Shown here: one piece after another, positions 17,288-26,911 of the stretch | Layout: each line of letters starts with the position of its first letter | Numbering within the stretch: the stretch's first letter is position 1 | Program-made: the position numbers and the translations under genes | The notes under the pieces: model-generated | The model's input: the letters and a program-made list of their open reading frames with translations, nothing else | Told to the model about the DNA's origin: nothing | The model's database searches: none | NCBI RefSeq assembly: GCF_013416775.1 | Contig: NZ_SZVI01000002.1 | Span: 24,476 to 88,475 of the forward strand | Source of the DNA: Rhodoferax sp. BLA1 | GTDB taxonomy: Bacteria; Pseudomonadota; Gammaproteobacteria; Burkholderiales; Burkholderiaceae_C | Direction of reading: 5' to 3' | Length of the DNA: 64,000 nucleotides

Positions 17288-18730
17288 ATGTCACGAAAGA
17301 CCATTCCCATCCTGCCCATTGCTGACAGTGCCACCGACAGTGGCCTGTTTGTGATGGATGCCAAAAACAAGATTTATGTACGTGCCGTCACCGGCCGGTT
17401 CGCCGCCTGGCGCTGGGCGGCGGTGTGGCTGACCCAACTGGTGTTTTACGGCCTGCCCTGGTTGTCCTGGAACGACCGCCAGGCGGTGTTGTTTGACTTG
17501 GGGCAGCAGCGCTTTTATTTGTTTGGCCTGGCGCTGTACCCGCAAGACCTGATTTACCTGGCGGTGTTGTTGATGCTGGCTGCCTTGTTGCTGTTTTTTG
17601 TGACGGCCGTGGCCGGGCGCATCTGGTGCGGTTTTGCCTGCCCGCAGACGGTCTACACCGAGATTTTCCTGTGGGTGGAGCAGCGCCTGGAAGGCAGCCA
17701 CCACGCCCGCAAACGACTCGACGCCATGCCCTGGACAGCTGAAAAGATGGCGCGCAAAGGCGGCAAACAGGCGGCCTGGTTGTTGATCAGCCTGTGGACC
17801 GGTTTCACCTTTGTCGGCTACTTCACCCCGATCCAGTCCCTCGGCGCAGCAGTGCTGGCGCTGGCCTGGAGCCCGTGGGAGCTGTTCTGGGTCGGTTTTT
17901 ATGGCCTGGCCACCTATGTCAATGCGGGTTACTTGCGCGAGCAGATGTGCAAACACGCCTGCCCCTACGCTCGGTTTCAAGGCGCGATGATGGACCGCGA
18001 CACCCTGGTCATTGGGTACGACACAACACGTGGTGAGTCACGCGGCGCACGTTCGCGCAGCGCCGACCCCAAGGCGCTGGGCCTGGGCGACTGTGTTGAC
18101 TGCACCCTGTGTGTGCAGGTCTGCCCGACCGGCATCGACATCCGCGACGGTTTGCAAAGCAACTGCATTGGCTGCGCCGCCTGTATTGACGTGTGTGACA
18201 CGGTCATGGGGCAGATGAATTACCCCAAGGGCCTGATCCGATATTCGACCCAGAACGGCCTGGCCAATGGCTGGGACCAGCCGACTTTGCGCAAGCGGGT
18301 GTTGCGCAAACGGGTGCTGATTTACGCGGCTTTGCTGTTGGCAGCGGTGCTGGCCTTTGTGAGCAGTGTCGCCCTGCGCAGCCCGATGCGAGTGGATGTG
18401 GTGCGTGACCGCGGTGTGATGGCCCGGGTGGTGAATGGGGGCGCGGTGGAAAACGTCTACCGCTTACATGTCATGAACGCCACCGAAGAAGTACAGCGTT
18501 ACCGGGTGACTGTGCTGGGTCACCCCGATTTGTCCCTGGGCGAACCGCTGGAGCTGGAACTCGGCCCGGTCGAGGCCCGCACCGTGCCCCTGAGTGTGCG
18601 CCTGCCGTTCACCGACGCCAGCAGCATGGCCGGGCAGACCTTGCCGATCCAGCTGGAGGTGACTCAGCTTGGGCCAGATGAAGAGCTGGTCAAGGTGCGC
18701 GAGAAAACCACGTTTTATGTGCCGGAGTGA
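17288..18730 (+). CDS. ccoG: Cytochrome oxidase accessory ferredoxin CcoG
   Basis: A 480-residue inner-membrane protein (RdxA/FixG/CcoG) needed for copper delivery to cbb3-type oxidase in studied proteobacteria. Several N-terminal helices contain the conserved Cys motifs WCGFACPQ and CKHACPYARFQ. Two 4Fe-4S clusters are seen at CVDCTLCVQVCPTG and CIGCAACIDVCD, and an Ig-like periplasmic C-terminal domain follows the last helix (about 340-360). ccoNOQP genes are not in the window, so it is detached from its usual neighbours. It is divergent from the MocR gene, and its end overlaps convergent mnmD by 16 bases. Confidence 0.93.
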   Translation: MSRKTIPILPIADSATDSGLFVMDAKNKIYVRAVTGRFAAWRWAAVWLTQLVFYGLPWLSWNDRQAVLFDLGQQRFYLFGLALYPQDLIYLAVLLMLAALLLFFVTAVAGRIWCGFACPQTVYTEIFLWVEQRLEGSHHARKRLDAMPWTAEKMARKGGKQAAWLLISLWTGFTFVGYFTPIQSLGAAVLALAWSPWELFWVGFYGLATYVNAGYLREQMCKHACPYARFQGAMMDRDTLVIGYDTTRGESRGARSRSADPKALGLGDCVDCTLCVQVCPTGIDIRDGLQSNCIGCAACIDVCDTVMGQMNYPKGLIRYSTQNGLANGWDQPTLRKRVLRKRVLIYAALLLAAVLAFVSSVALRSPMRVDVVRDRGVMARVVNGGAVENVYRLHVMNATEEVQRYRVTVLGHPDLSLGEPLELELGPVEARTVPLSVRLPFTDASSMAGQTLPIQLEVTQLGPDEELVKVREKTTFYVPE

Positions 18731-19446
18731 GGCGAACCGATAAACACCGCCTCCAGCCGGTCCCGCTTGGGTGGCAGACCCGGGCATTTTTTGACGGAAA
18801 ACCCGGCGGCTTTTAAGCCGTCACGCACGCGCCGGGCGATCGTGTAAGTGGCCAGGGTTGTTCCAGGCCGACACAACAAAGCCACCGCCTGCAGGGTGGC
18901 CGCTGACCACATGTCCGGGTTGATGCTGGGGCTGAACCCATCAAGAAACACCGCGTCAGCCACCCCATCCAGCTGCGGCAACACCTGGGCCACATCACCC
19001 ACGGCCAGTGTCAACTGCACCCGGCCTTGTAAAAAATCAAAGTGATGGACGCCGGGTGACAGGTTCTGCCAGACACTGGCAAGCTCTTCAGCCAGCGGCG
19101 CAATCGGGGTGTGCAGATCCCTCAGTCCCGCCTCAGCCGCCCGCGCAGCACGAACCAAATCAACCGCAGCCACCGGGTAGGCCTCTACCGAAACAAAATG
19201 CAGGTGCTGGCAACGCTGCGGGTCGGCCAACCACGCCGCCCAGGTGGCCAGAAAGTTCTGGCCCAGGCCAAAGCCGGTTTCCAGCACGATGAAGTGCTCA
19301 CGCCCGTGCCAGCCCTGTGGCAAACCACAGCCGCGCAAAAAAACACCCACCGCCTGCACCAGGCCACCGGTACAGGAGTGGTATCTGTCCTGAAAACGGT
19401 GGCTGTACGGGCAGCCGTCTGCCAGCCAGTCAACCGACTCAGACAT
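18715..19446 (-). CDS. mnmD: tRNA 5-methylaminomethyl-2-thiouridine methyltransferase (MnmD)
   Basis: A 243-residue SAM-dependent methyltransferase, equivalent to the N-terminal half of bifunctional MnmC, which finishes mnm5s2U in wobble position 34 of certain tRNAs. Motifs: LETGFGLGQNFLATW for SAM and FLDGFSPSINPDMW, the MnmC/MnmD signature. The oxidase half (FAD domain) is absent, so this is the stand-alone form. Start at 19446 (MSESVDW) is preferred to 19464. It overlaps convergent ccoG. Confidence 0.85.
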   Translation of the reverse strand: MSESVDWLADGCPYSHRFQDRYHSCTGGLVQAVGVFLRGCGLPQGWHGREHFIVLETGFGLGQNFLATWAAWLADPQRCQHLHFVSVEAYPVAAVDLVRAARAAEAGLRDLHTPIAPLAEELASVWQNLSPGVHHFDFLQGRVQLTLAVGDVAQVLPQLDGVADAVFLDGFSPSINPDMWSAATLQAVALLCRPGTTLATYTIARRVRDGLKAAGFSVKKCPGLPPKRDRLEAVFIGSPHSGT

Positions 19447-19543
19447 GCTTGTCACATCACACACCCGCTACGTAGGCTAGGCCGCGCCAGCACAGCCCTC
19501 CCGTGGGCTGTTGTGTCTGTTGCGGCCTGTCCTGCCGATGTGC

Positions 19544-20839
19544 TCAGACCGCTGCCAGCGCCGACTGCAGGTCAGCCAGCAGGTCGTCGATGTGCTCGAT
19601 GCCCACCGACAGGCGCACCGCGTCTTCGGGCACACCGGCTTTGATCAGTTCTGCGGGGGACAACTGGCGGTGCGTGGTGGAGGCCGGGTGGGTGGCCAGC
19701 GACTTTGCATCGCCAATGTTGACCAGGCGGGTGAACAGGTTCAGCGCATCCAGGAACGCCGCGCCAGCCTTGCGGCCTTCACCCGGCGCCGACTTGACAC
19801 CAAAGGTCAGCAAGCCAGAGGCCTTGCCACCCAGGTATTTTTGGGCTAGCGCGTGATCTGGGTGGCTGGGCAGCGCGGCGTAGCTGACCCAGGCCACTTT
19901 GGCGTGGCTCTGCAGGAAGTTCGCCACCTTGAGCGTGTTGTCGTTGATGCGGTCCATGCGCAAGGCCAGCGTTTCAATGCCTTGCAGGATCAGGAACGCG
20001 TTGAACGGCGACAGCGCTGCACCGGTGTTGCGCAAAGGCACGACGCGGGCGCGGCCAATGTAGGCCGCAGCACCCAGGGCCTCGGTGTAGACCACACCGT
20101 GGTAGCTGGCGTCGGGCTCGTTCAGGCGTTTGAAGCGGGCCTTGTGCTCAGCCCAGGGGAACTTGCCCGAGTCCACAATCGCGCCACCAATGCTGGTGCC
20201 GTGGCCACCCAGGTACTTGGTGAGGGAATGCACCACGATGTCGGCGCCGTGTTCAAACGGGCGCAGCAGGTAAGGGCTGGCCACCGTGTTGTCCACAATC
20301 AGCGGCACACCATGGCGGTGGGCGATCTCGGCAATGGCGGCGATGTCGGTCACCGCACCTTGCGGGTTGCTGATGGACTCGATGAACACCGCCTTGGTTT
20401 TGTCGTCAAACAGACCTTCAAAACTGGCCAGGTTGCGCGGGTCGGCAAAACGGGTGGTGATGCCTGAGAGTGGCAAGGTGTGGGCAAACAGGTTGTAGGT
20501 GCCGCCGTACAGCGCGCTGCTGGCAATGATGTTGTCACCGGCCTCGGCAATGGTCTGGATGGAGTAGGTCACCGCCGCCTGGCCGGACGCCAGCACCAGC
20601 GCGGCCAAACCACCTTCGAGCGCGGCCAGACGCTGCTCCAGCACATCGTTGGTCGGGTTCATGATGCGGGTGTAGATGTTGCCCGGCACCTTCAGGTCAA
20701 ACAGGTCGGCGCCATGCTGCGCGCTGTCAAAAGCGTAGGCCGCGGTCTGGTAAATCGGCACCGCCACCGCCTTGGTGGTGGGGTCAGGGGAATAACCCGC
20801 GTGGACCGATTTGGTTTCAAATTTCCAGGATTCAGACAT
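19544..20839 (-). CDS. metY: O-acetylhomoserine sulfhydrylase
   Basis: A 431-residue PLP enzyme of the Cys/Met metabolism family, making homocysteine from O-acetylhomoserine and sulfide (direct sulfhydrylation). Motifs: ETKSVHAGYSPDPTT at the N-terminus, YTRIMNPTNDVLEQRLAALEGG, VASGQAAV, and the PLP-binding lysine in SLTKYLGGHG. AAGGAG lies 7 bases before ATG 20839, fixing the start; the extended frame reaches into the neighbour. It follows metQ by 65 bases on the same strand, and the sulfate importer is close by, forming a sulfur assimilation neighbourhood. Confidence 0.92.
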   Translation of the reverse strand: MSESWKFETKSVHAGYSPDPTTKAVAVPIYQTAAYAFDSAQHGADLFDLKVPGNIYTRIMNPTNDVLEQRLAALEGGLAALVLASGQAAVTYSIQTIAEAGDNIIASSALYGGTYNLFAHTLPLSGITTRFADPRNLASFEGLFDDKTKAVFIESISNPQGAVTDIAAIAEIAHRHGVPLIVDNTVASPYLLRPFEHGADIVVHSLTKYLGGHGTSIGGAIVDSGKFPWAEHKARFKRLNEPDASYHGVVYTEALGAAAYIGRARVVPLRNTGAALSPFNAFLILQGIETLALRMDRINDNTLKVANFLQSHAKVAWVSYAALPSHPDHALAQKYLGGKASGLLTFGVKSAPGEGRKAGAAFLDALNLFTRLVNIGDAKSLATHPASTTHRQLSPAELIKAGVPEDAVRLSVGIEHIDDLLADLQSALAAV

Positions 20840-20904
20840 AAGAGCTCCTTGTGTGAGAGTGGGAAGACCGGTGTTATTTGAAAATTGTAAGAACGTGCCA
20901 GGTC

Positions 20905-21702
20905 TTAGAACCCGGCCAGCACCGCACCCTTGAATTCGGTCTGGATGTACTTGCGAATCTCGTCGGAATGGTAGGCCTTGACCAGCTTGGCCACCCAAGC
21001 TTTGTCCTTGTCCTGTTCACGCACCACAATGATGTTGACATAGGGGCTCTTGGCGCTTTCCTGGGCAATGGCATCTTTGGCCGGGTTCAGGCCAGCCGAC
21101 AAGGCAAAGTTGGTGTTGATGGCGGCAGCGTCCAGATCGTCCAGCGAACGGGCCAGCTGGGCGGCATCCAGCTCAACAAACTTCAGCTTCTTCGGGTTGT
21201 CGATCACGTCCAGCGGTGTGGCTTTCAGGCCAGCTTCGGGGCGCAGCTTGATCAGGCCTTTGTCTTGCAGCACCAGCAGCACGCGCCCGCCATTGGTCGG
21301 GTCATTGGGGATGCCAAACTTGGCGCCTTGCTTGAGGTCGGTCAGGTTCTTGACCTTTTTGGAGTACAGGCCAATCGGGTAGTTGACGGTGTAACCCGCG
21401 CTGACCAGCTTGTAGCCACGGTCTTTGACCTGCTGGTCCAGATAAGGTTTGTGCTGGTAGCTGTTGGCGTCCAAGTCGCCTGCGGCCAAAGCGGCGTTGG
21501 GTTGCACATAGTCGCTGAACTCGACGATCTGGATCTTTAGGCCGTCTTTCTCGGCGACTTTTTTGACCTGTTCAAGAATCTGGGCGTGGGGTCCGGCGGT
21601 GACACCGACCTTGATCGGTTTGTCCTGCGCCAGCAGCGGGCTGCTCAGGGTGGCGGTCACAGCCAGGGCGAGGACAGATTGGAGAAGGGTGCGTTTTTGC
21701 AT
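20905..21702 (-). CDS. metQ: Methionine ABC transporter substrate-binding protein
   Basis: A 265-residue NlpA/MetQ-family binding protein. The signal peptide is cleaved near LLAQ/DKPI; there is no lipobox cysteine, so unlike the E. coli lipoprotein it may be freely periplasmic. Family marks: KVGVTAGPHAQILEQV, FSDYVQPNAALAAGDLDANSYQHKPYL, and GIPNDPTNGGRVLLVLQ. It is downstream of metN-metI on the minus strand, separated from metI by a 137-base gap holding an interspersed palindrome. Confidence 0.92.
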   Translation of the reverse strand: MQKRTLLQSVLALAVTATLSSPLLAQDKPIKVGVTAGPHAQILEQVKKVAEKDGLKIQIVEFSDYVQPNAALAAGDLDANSYQHKPYLDQQVKDRGYKLVSAGYTVNYPIGLYSKKVKNLTDLKQGAKFGIPNDPTNGGRVLLVLQDKGLIKLRPEAGLKATPLDVIDNPKKLKFVELDAAQLARSLDDLDAAAINTNFALSAGLNPAKDAIAQESAKSPYVNIIVVREQDKDKAWVAKLVKAYHSDEIRKYIQTEFKGAVLAGF

Positions 21703-21754
21703 GATGGGTCCTGTGAAAGTGAAAAGTGTGGAATAACTAAGTATTTAAGATAAA

Positions 21755-21798
21755 TTGGCCTCTAGCCCTTATTGAATCAGGGCCAACAGCTATAAAAA
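21755..21798 (+). repeat. Interspersed palindrome copy 4
   Basis: TTGGCCTCTAGCCCTTAT, loop, CAGGGCCAACAGCTAT, AAAAAA. It lies between metI and metQ within the methionine importer operon, where it may set different expression of transporter and binding protein. Confidence 0.75.
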
Positions 21799-21839
21799 AC
21801 ATATCTCTTGCAGCAAGGGTTGGGCAACATTGGGTCGGC

Positions 21840-22505
21840 CTACTTGTGGCTCAGCCGCCGCACCGCCCAGTCGCCCAGGCTTTGCACGGCTTGCACAAAA
21901 ACGATCAACACCAGCACCACGGCCAGCATCACCTCGGGCAAAAAGCGCTGGTAGCCGTAACGGATGCCCAGGTCGCCCAGGCCACCGCCGCCAATGGCAC
22001 CGGCCATGGCCGAATAACCGGTCAGGCTCACCAGGGTGATGGTCAGCGCCGCCACAATGCCGGGCCAGGCCTCGGGCAGCAGCACCTTGAGCACAATCTG
22101 CTGGGTGCTGGCGCCCATGGACTGGGCAGCCTCGACCAGACCGTGGTCGACTTCGTGCAAGGCGGTCTCGATCAGCCGGGCAAAAAACGGTGCGGCAGCA
22201 ATCGTCAACGGCACCACGGCGGCCATGGTGCCAATCGACGAGCCCGTCAGCAGCCGGGTAAACGGGATGATCGCCACCAGCAAGATGATGAAAGGGGTGG
22301 AGCGCACCGCGTTGACCGTGGTGCCCAGCACCCGGTTGAGCAGCGGGTTCGCCAGCACACCACGCGCTTGGGTCAGGTACAGCAGGATGCCCAGCGGCAG
22401 GCCCAGCGCCGCACCGACTGCGCCGGAGATGGCGACCATGATGATGGTCTCCCACAGCGAGGTGGCAAACAGCTCCAGCAGTTGGGGGGTGAAGGTGTCA
22501 AACAT
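21840..22505 (-). CDS. metI: Methionine ABC transporter permease
   Basis: A 221-residue inner-membrane permease with five to six helices. [19 protein letters not shown] and the EAA-type loop [29 protein letters not shown] identify Met[27 protein letters not shown] is the C-terminal family mark. Its ATG overlaps the metN stop by 8 bases, implying coupled synthesis. Confidence 0.93.
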   Translation of the reverse strand: MFDTFTPQLLELFATSLWETIIMVAISGAVGAALGLPLGILLYLTQARGVLANPLLNRVLGTTVNAVRSTPFIILLVAIIPFTRLLTGSSIGTMAAVVPLTIAAAPFFARLIETALHEVDHGLVEAAQSMGASTQQIVLKVLLPEAWPGIVAALTITLVSLTGYSAMAGAIGGGGLGDLGIRYGYQRFLPEVMLAVVLVLIVFVQAVQSLGDWAVRRLSHK

Positions 22506-23544
22506 GGCTCAGTTCCTTGTTGTGCACCACCACACCAGCTTCGCGCAGGTGGGCAATGGCGGCGTTGAGTTGCTCGCTGGCGCCGCGCGCGTGCACCGCG
22601 AGTGAGCCAAACAGCTGGCCCTGGATGTCATCCACCTGGCCGTGCAGGATGTTGATGTCCAACCCAAAGCGCCGGATCACGTCTGAGAGCAGCGGCTTGG
22701 TCGCGTCCTCCCCTGAAAACGCCAGGCGCAGCAACTGCCCCTGGTTGCTGGGCTCAGTGCTCATGAGCTGGCGGATGCGGGTGATCACGCTCTCAGGCAG
22801 CTCTTGCGGCAAGATTTCGTCAATCAGGCTGCGGGTGGTGACGTGTTGCGGGTTGGTGAACACCTCCATCACCGCGCCCTGCTCCACGATTGCACCGGCA
22901 TCGATCACCGCCACGCGGTCGGCCACCTGTTTGATCACCTGCATCTGGTGCGTGATCAGCACAATGGTCAGGCCAAAGTCGCGGTTGATCTGGCGCAGCA
23001 GGCCCAGGATGGAACGGGTGGTTTCGGGGTCGAGCGCCGAGGTGGCTTCGTCACACAACAGCACCTTGGGGTTGTTGGCCAGCGCGCGGGCAATGCCCAC
23101 ACGTTGTTTCTGGCCACCACTGATCTGGGCCGGGTAACGGTCACGCAAGTCATACAGACCGACCAGGTCCAGCAGCTCATCCACCCGGCGCTGGATCACG
23201 TCCGGGCGCTCATGGACCAGCTCCAGCGGCAGCGCCACGTTCTCAAACACGGTGCGGCTAGAGAGCAGGTTGAAATGCTGAAAGATCATGCCAATCTGGT
23301 GCCGGGCACTGCGCAACTCGGTTTGGGACAGGGCGGTGAGGTCGGCACCGTTCACCCGCACCTGGCCCTGGGTGGGTCGGTTGAGCAGGTTAACGACACG
23401 GATCAGCGAGCTTTTGCCCGCACCGCTGCGGCCAATCACGCCAAAAATTTCACCGGCAGGCACCCGCAGGTCAATACCGCGCAGGGCGTGCACCGGCGCC
23501 GGATGGCCCGGGTAGGTGAGGTGGATGTTGTCTAGTTCAATCAT
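22498..23544 (-). CDS. metN: Methionine ABC transporter ATPase with NIL domain
   Basis: A 348-residue ATPase driving MetIQ-dependent methionine uptake. Walker [10 protein letters not shown], signature ISGGQKQR, Walker [13 protein letters not shown] and H-loop LITHQ are intact. The C-terminal NIL domain (about 265-345), which binds methionine and shuts the transporter in E. coli, is present. Start at 23544 ([11 protein letters not shown]) matches the family; a longer frame to 23646 would add an unrelated extension. It leads the minus-strand metNIQ-metY unit. Confidence 0.93.
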   Translation of the reverse strand: MIELDNIHLTYPGHPAPVHALRGIDLRVPAGEIFGVIGRSGAGKSSLIRVVNLLNRPTQGQVRVNGADLTALSQTELRSARHQIGMIFQHFNLLSSRTVFENVALPLELVHERPDVIQRRVDELLDLVGLYDLRDRYPAQISGGQKQRVGIARALANNPKVLLCDEATSALDPETTRSILGLLRQINRDFGLTIVLITHQMQVIKQVADRVAVIDAGAIVEQGAVMEVFTNPQHVTTRSLIDEILPQELPESVITRIRQLMSTEPSNQGQLLRLAFSGEDATKPLLSDVIRRFGLDINILHGQVDDIQGQLFGSLAVHARGASEQLNAAIAHLREAGVVVHNKELSHV

Positions 23545-24138
23545 GGGGGTTTGCCACAACGCAGCGCCCGTCAACATACGGGTTGGCTGCTGCGCTTGGC
23601 GGTGTAGTTCTGTGGAGTGACTTCTGACGATGGAGATCGCATGCATAACAAAATGCGGGGGTGCGATTTTGCAGGCACTCAGTCAAAACCGAAACGACTG
23701 TTTTGTCATGTCCTTATGGCTGGAAACGTATATGCGGGGTTTCATGGGCTTGCTGCATCCGCTGATCAGATTGCAACTGGCTGGGCATTGGCATCGATCA
23801 GATCGACAGTCAGCGGTGTGGTTCTGGACTCTGATAATCAAACTGCGGTTGTGACCTAGTTGCAGTCCTTCACGAACGGCAGCTATATGGCGTTGTGTTG
23901 GAAGACCTCGGAGGTCGGAACTCGATGCTCTCACCCGGATTTCAATAGATTACGTAGGGTAAGGTCCCCACTATTGCAAATCAAGCTGATAGACTGGATC
24001 GGTCGATGGCGTTTAAATAGTTTGCCGGGGACAAGACACTTCCCGGGAAACTTCATGAACTGTCTATTTCGCAATTCCCATATCTGTCAGCAAGTTTTGC
24101 GAAATTGATTTCGTTAGGCACCCCTAGTCGTTACCACT
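23545..24138. other. Gene-free junction before the AT-richer island
   Basis: Nearly 600 bases between metN and an unrecognised gene. The first 90 bases have local composition and probably carry the metN promoter. From about 23640 the base composition drops toward 45-50% GC and open frames on either strand are short and without ribosome sites. It looks like decayed or foreign DNA. I see no tRNA, direct repeat or transposase. Confidence 0.5.
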
Positions 24139-25200
24139 ATGAACGATCAAGAATACGAGGACTTTCTCTCAAGCTACCGTCGTGCAAAAGAGGAGGAGCA
24201 ACGTAGGGAAATCGAAGCAAACGCAAACGTCATTCGAGACTTCAAGGCCTACGCCTTGACGAAAGGTGTTGAACTTTTCAACGAGAGCTTCTCGTACACA
24301 CACATCACTGGACTCCTTGCCTCGGCGCCTGGAATCACGCTCAAACTCCTTCAGGGAATAGAGAAAGAGCGAGATGGTTTGTATGCCGTCCAGACTCTAT
24401 CCAAAAAATTTCAGAGTATTCCGTTTCAGGCTGGACTGCTTCGAAATGATCGATTTGTACTTTTAGCACATCCTCACTTTCGTCGCGGTTATCACGAGCT
24501 GAATAACTATGCCCCGCTCTTCATCGACCTATTTTGGCAGTTTGAAAATCCATCTGTGTCAAAGTACATCGCGCTGGATGAGGATCGCGTCCGAATAAAT
24601 TTAGATAGCAGAGCTTATATCGAACTCGATACGTGGTTTGGTGCACCATTCGACGAGCGTGTTGCAGCCATACCCAACGGCATGTGCAAGCTCAGACCAC
24701 CTCTCGACATTGATCAACGCCACCTGTCCGCCTTCTTCGAAAACTCGTACTGTCTAGACATCAAATGGTCGCAGGACGGCCCGATCAAGACATTTCAAGC
24801 GCTGGAGATGAAATCCGAAGATGTGAAGATGGAGATGGAGGGAAAGATATTTTTCCCCGCCCGCTACATCCACGCAGAATTTGATATCGACGCAAACACA
24901 TTTCGGCACTTTGATGGGGCGATGCAGTATTACTCCAAAGAAGAATATTTCTTGCGCAGAGATTCCGACTTCAATTACAACGCAAAAAATCACGCACAAA
25001 TCAAGTCCCGGTCTCGCAAGTTGTTCAAGTTAAATGGACCGGTGCAAGTTCAAACGTGGGTAGAACTATGTTGCCACTACTTTGCAGGCAATCCCTTGAC
25101 GTTCGAGTATTTTTGTGGGGCGTATCCCCAATATGTCAATGAAGCATTGGAGAGGATTAGAGCGCGGCCGTTAACAATCGGGGACGCTGATCCAACATAG
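24139..25200 (+). CDS. Uncharacterised protein in an AT-richer island
   Basis: 353 residues, soluble, no signal peptide or membrane helix. The N-terminal 45 residues are charged and probably helical (EEEQRREIEANANVI); the remainder is mixed alpha/beta, rich in aromatic residues, with no motif I know. Codon usage and GC differ from the flanking metabolic genes, suggesting transfer. There is no clear Shine-Dalgarno before ATG 24139, but the frame is long and amino-acid composition is protein-like. It is followed 196 bases later by a second unrecognised gene on the same strand with a nuclease-like N-terminus. Confidence 0.7.
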   Translation: MNDQEYEDFLSSYRRAKEEEQRREIEANANVIRDFKAYALTKGVELFNESFSYTHITGLLASAPGITLKLLQGIEKERDGLYAVQTLSKKFQSIPFQAGLLRNDRFVLLAHPHFRRGYHELNNYAPLFIDLFWQFENPSVSKYIALDEDRVRINLDSRAYIELDTWFGAPFDERVAAIPNGMCKLRPPLDIDQRHLSAFFENSYCLDIKWSQDGPIKTFQALEMKSEDVKMEMEGKIFFPARYIHAEFDIDANTFRHFDGAMQYYSKEEYFLRRDSDFNYNAKNHAQIKSRSRKLFKLNGPVQVQTWVELCCHYFAGNPLTFEYFCGAYPQYVNEALERIRARPLTIGDADPT

Positions 25201-25396
25201 CTTTAGGCTATTTTTCCTCGTAGAGGATTAAATATCTGAACCGAAGAAGAAGTTGACGCTATGGAGAATCTTGCATTTGGCTGGCAATGACTAGGTGTGA
25301 GAACTCCCAATGGTCAGTTTTGAGGCGGTTTTATACGTTTGAGTTGCCGTTTGGGTTTGTTGTCCGGCAGGATGTGGCTTTAGGGAGTGACCAAGC

Positions 25397-26911
25397 GTGA
25401 GTAATCTAGATACAGGGTGGTCTCACCCCCGACAGCGTGAGTTACCGTATGCAGATACGGTTATTGACTCGGACTCAAACTCGTGGGGATGGCTCCGCAG
25501 CGCTTCTGGCGCGACTGCTTCGGAGACTAAGCTTTTACAGTTGGTCCGAAAGTCAATGCTCTCTTTGTGGAGCATCCCCGGTCCCTACACCGACGAAGGG
25601 TTAGCCAGCAGTGGTTCGGGCAAAGAGCTCTGCGATCTCATGGTGATCTTCGGTGACGACATCCTTCTCTTTTCGGACAAGGACTGTGCATTTCCAACAC
25701 ATGCGGACGTCAGAGTCTCATGGACACGTTGGTATCGGCACGCCATTGAAAAATCTGCTAAGCAGCTTGTCGGCGCAGCTGGATCGCTAAAACGATCTAC
25801 GACTCGAATCTTTACAAATGCTAGGTGTACAACAAAAGTACCGTTAAACCTCCCCGATCCGGCACAAATGCGCGTGCACTTAATCGCAGTGGCTCATGGG
25901 GCGGTTAGCGCTGCAGAGCGCTATTGGGAGGCCTATGGGGGGAGCGGTGGCAGCTCCGGCAGTCTGATGCTGAACACAGGACTTGAGGGAAGAGATCACG
26001 AACATGCGCCGTTCCAAATTGGTTGGCCACTTGGTCGGAATAAGTTCATCCACGTGCTTGACGACCTTACCCTCTCGCTGCTACTGGAAGAGCTTGACAC
26101 TGTCGCTGATTTCACCGACTACCTAGCCAAGAAGGAGGCCCTCCTTGGAAAGGCTGGATGTGAGTTCATCATTCCCGGCGAGGAGGATTTGCTTACGGCC
26201 TACATCTCCAATGTCAGTCTAGAGGGCGCGCACAGTTTTCCTGACTTCGAAGCGGACTCAACCATCGTAATGCAAGAAGGTTCTTGGGAAAAATTCCGCA
26301 AGACCGGCCCGTATACATCACGCGCGACTGCAGCTTCCCTCAGCTATCTCTGGGATGACTTAATCGAGTACCAAGCATCTCATGTGATTCATGGCAGCAC
26401 CGATCACTTTTTTGTCGGAAGAGAGTCGCAACGTGCAGATGGCAACGAGCGCGTGTTACGTGTAATGGCAAGCGAAAACCGTCGTGCAAGGAGCCCGCTC
26501 GGGGCAACTCTACGTGAAGGCAGAGCCATCTCATCAGATCACAAACGCTTTTTCCGAACTGTCGTACAGCCTGGCCGAAAGCGACTCTATTGCTTTGTCT
26601 TTCTGCCTTTTTTTCCTGATCAGCAGGAGCACTCTGAATATCGACAGTACCGCCAGTACCTATTGCACCTTTATTCTGAAGGTGCACTGCTGCATTTCAA
26701 TGAAGCTAGGGAAATCATTGGTATTGCCATAGCGCCCTATGACAGTGAACTTGTGTCCGTAGACTTCATGTACTTCGACGTATACGACAGCCAGATAAGC
26801 CCGCAAGATCGTCAGCAACTTGTAGATCAGCTACGGGCGGAAAACCTCTGGAATACAAATGTACGCGTTCGCGCCGGTGAATGGGGTGAATCAGCTAACC
26901 AACCGCGCTGA
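25397..26911 (+). CDS. Uncharacterised protein with a PD-(D/E)XK-like N-terminal region
   Basis: 504 residues, soluble. Residues 43-130 follow the layout of PD-(D/E)XK nuclease-like domains: a first helix with Glu43 (SETKLLQLVRK), then GSGKELCDLMVIFGDDILLFSDK with Asp80 and a SDK (93-95) where (D/E)xK would be, then a helix with AIEKSAKQL and a small-residue turn. The remaining 370 residues are unrecognised. The start is GTG 25397, with AGGGAG 9 bases upstream. The atypical SDK leaves catalytic activity open. Low GC and hypothetical neighbours suggest a transferred cassette, possibly defence-related. Confidence 0.7.
   Translation: MSNLDTGWSHPRQRELPYADTVIDSDSNSWGWLRSASGATASETKLLQLVRKSMLSLWSIPGPYTDEGLASSGSGKELCDLMVIFGDDILLFSDKDCAFPTHADVRVSWTRWYRHAIEKSAKQLVGAAGSLKRSTTRIFTNARCTTKVPLNLPDPAQMRVHLIAVAHGAVSAAERYWEAYGGSGGSSGSLMLNTGLEGRDHEHAPFQIGWPLGRNKFIHVLDDLTLSLLLEELDTVADFTDYLAKKEALLGKAGCEFIIPGEEDLLTAYISNVSLEGAHSFPDFEADSTIVMQEGSWEKFRKTGPYTSRATAASLSYLWDDLIEYQASHVIHGSTDHFFVGRESQRADGNERVLRVMASENRRARSPLGATLREGRAISSDHKRFFRTVVQPGRKRLYCFVFLPFFPDQQEHSEYRQYRQYLLHLYSEGALLHFNEAREIIGIAIAPYDSELVSVDFMYFDVYDSQISPQDRQQLVDQLRAENLWNTNVRVRAGEWGESANQPR

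Noticed and set aside
20840..20904. SAM riboswitch before metY
   Set aside because: The 65-base gap to metQ is too short and has no conserved riboswitch motifs.
23640..24138. CRISPR array or tRNA attachment site next to the island
   Set aside because: No regularly spaced direct repeats, no cloverleaf-like segment and no flanking duplication seen by eye.
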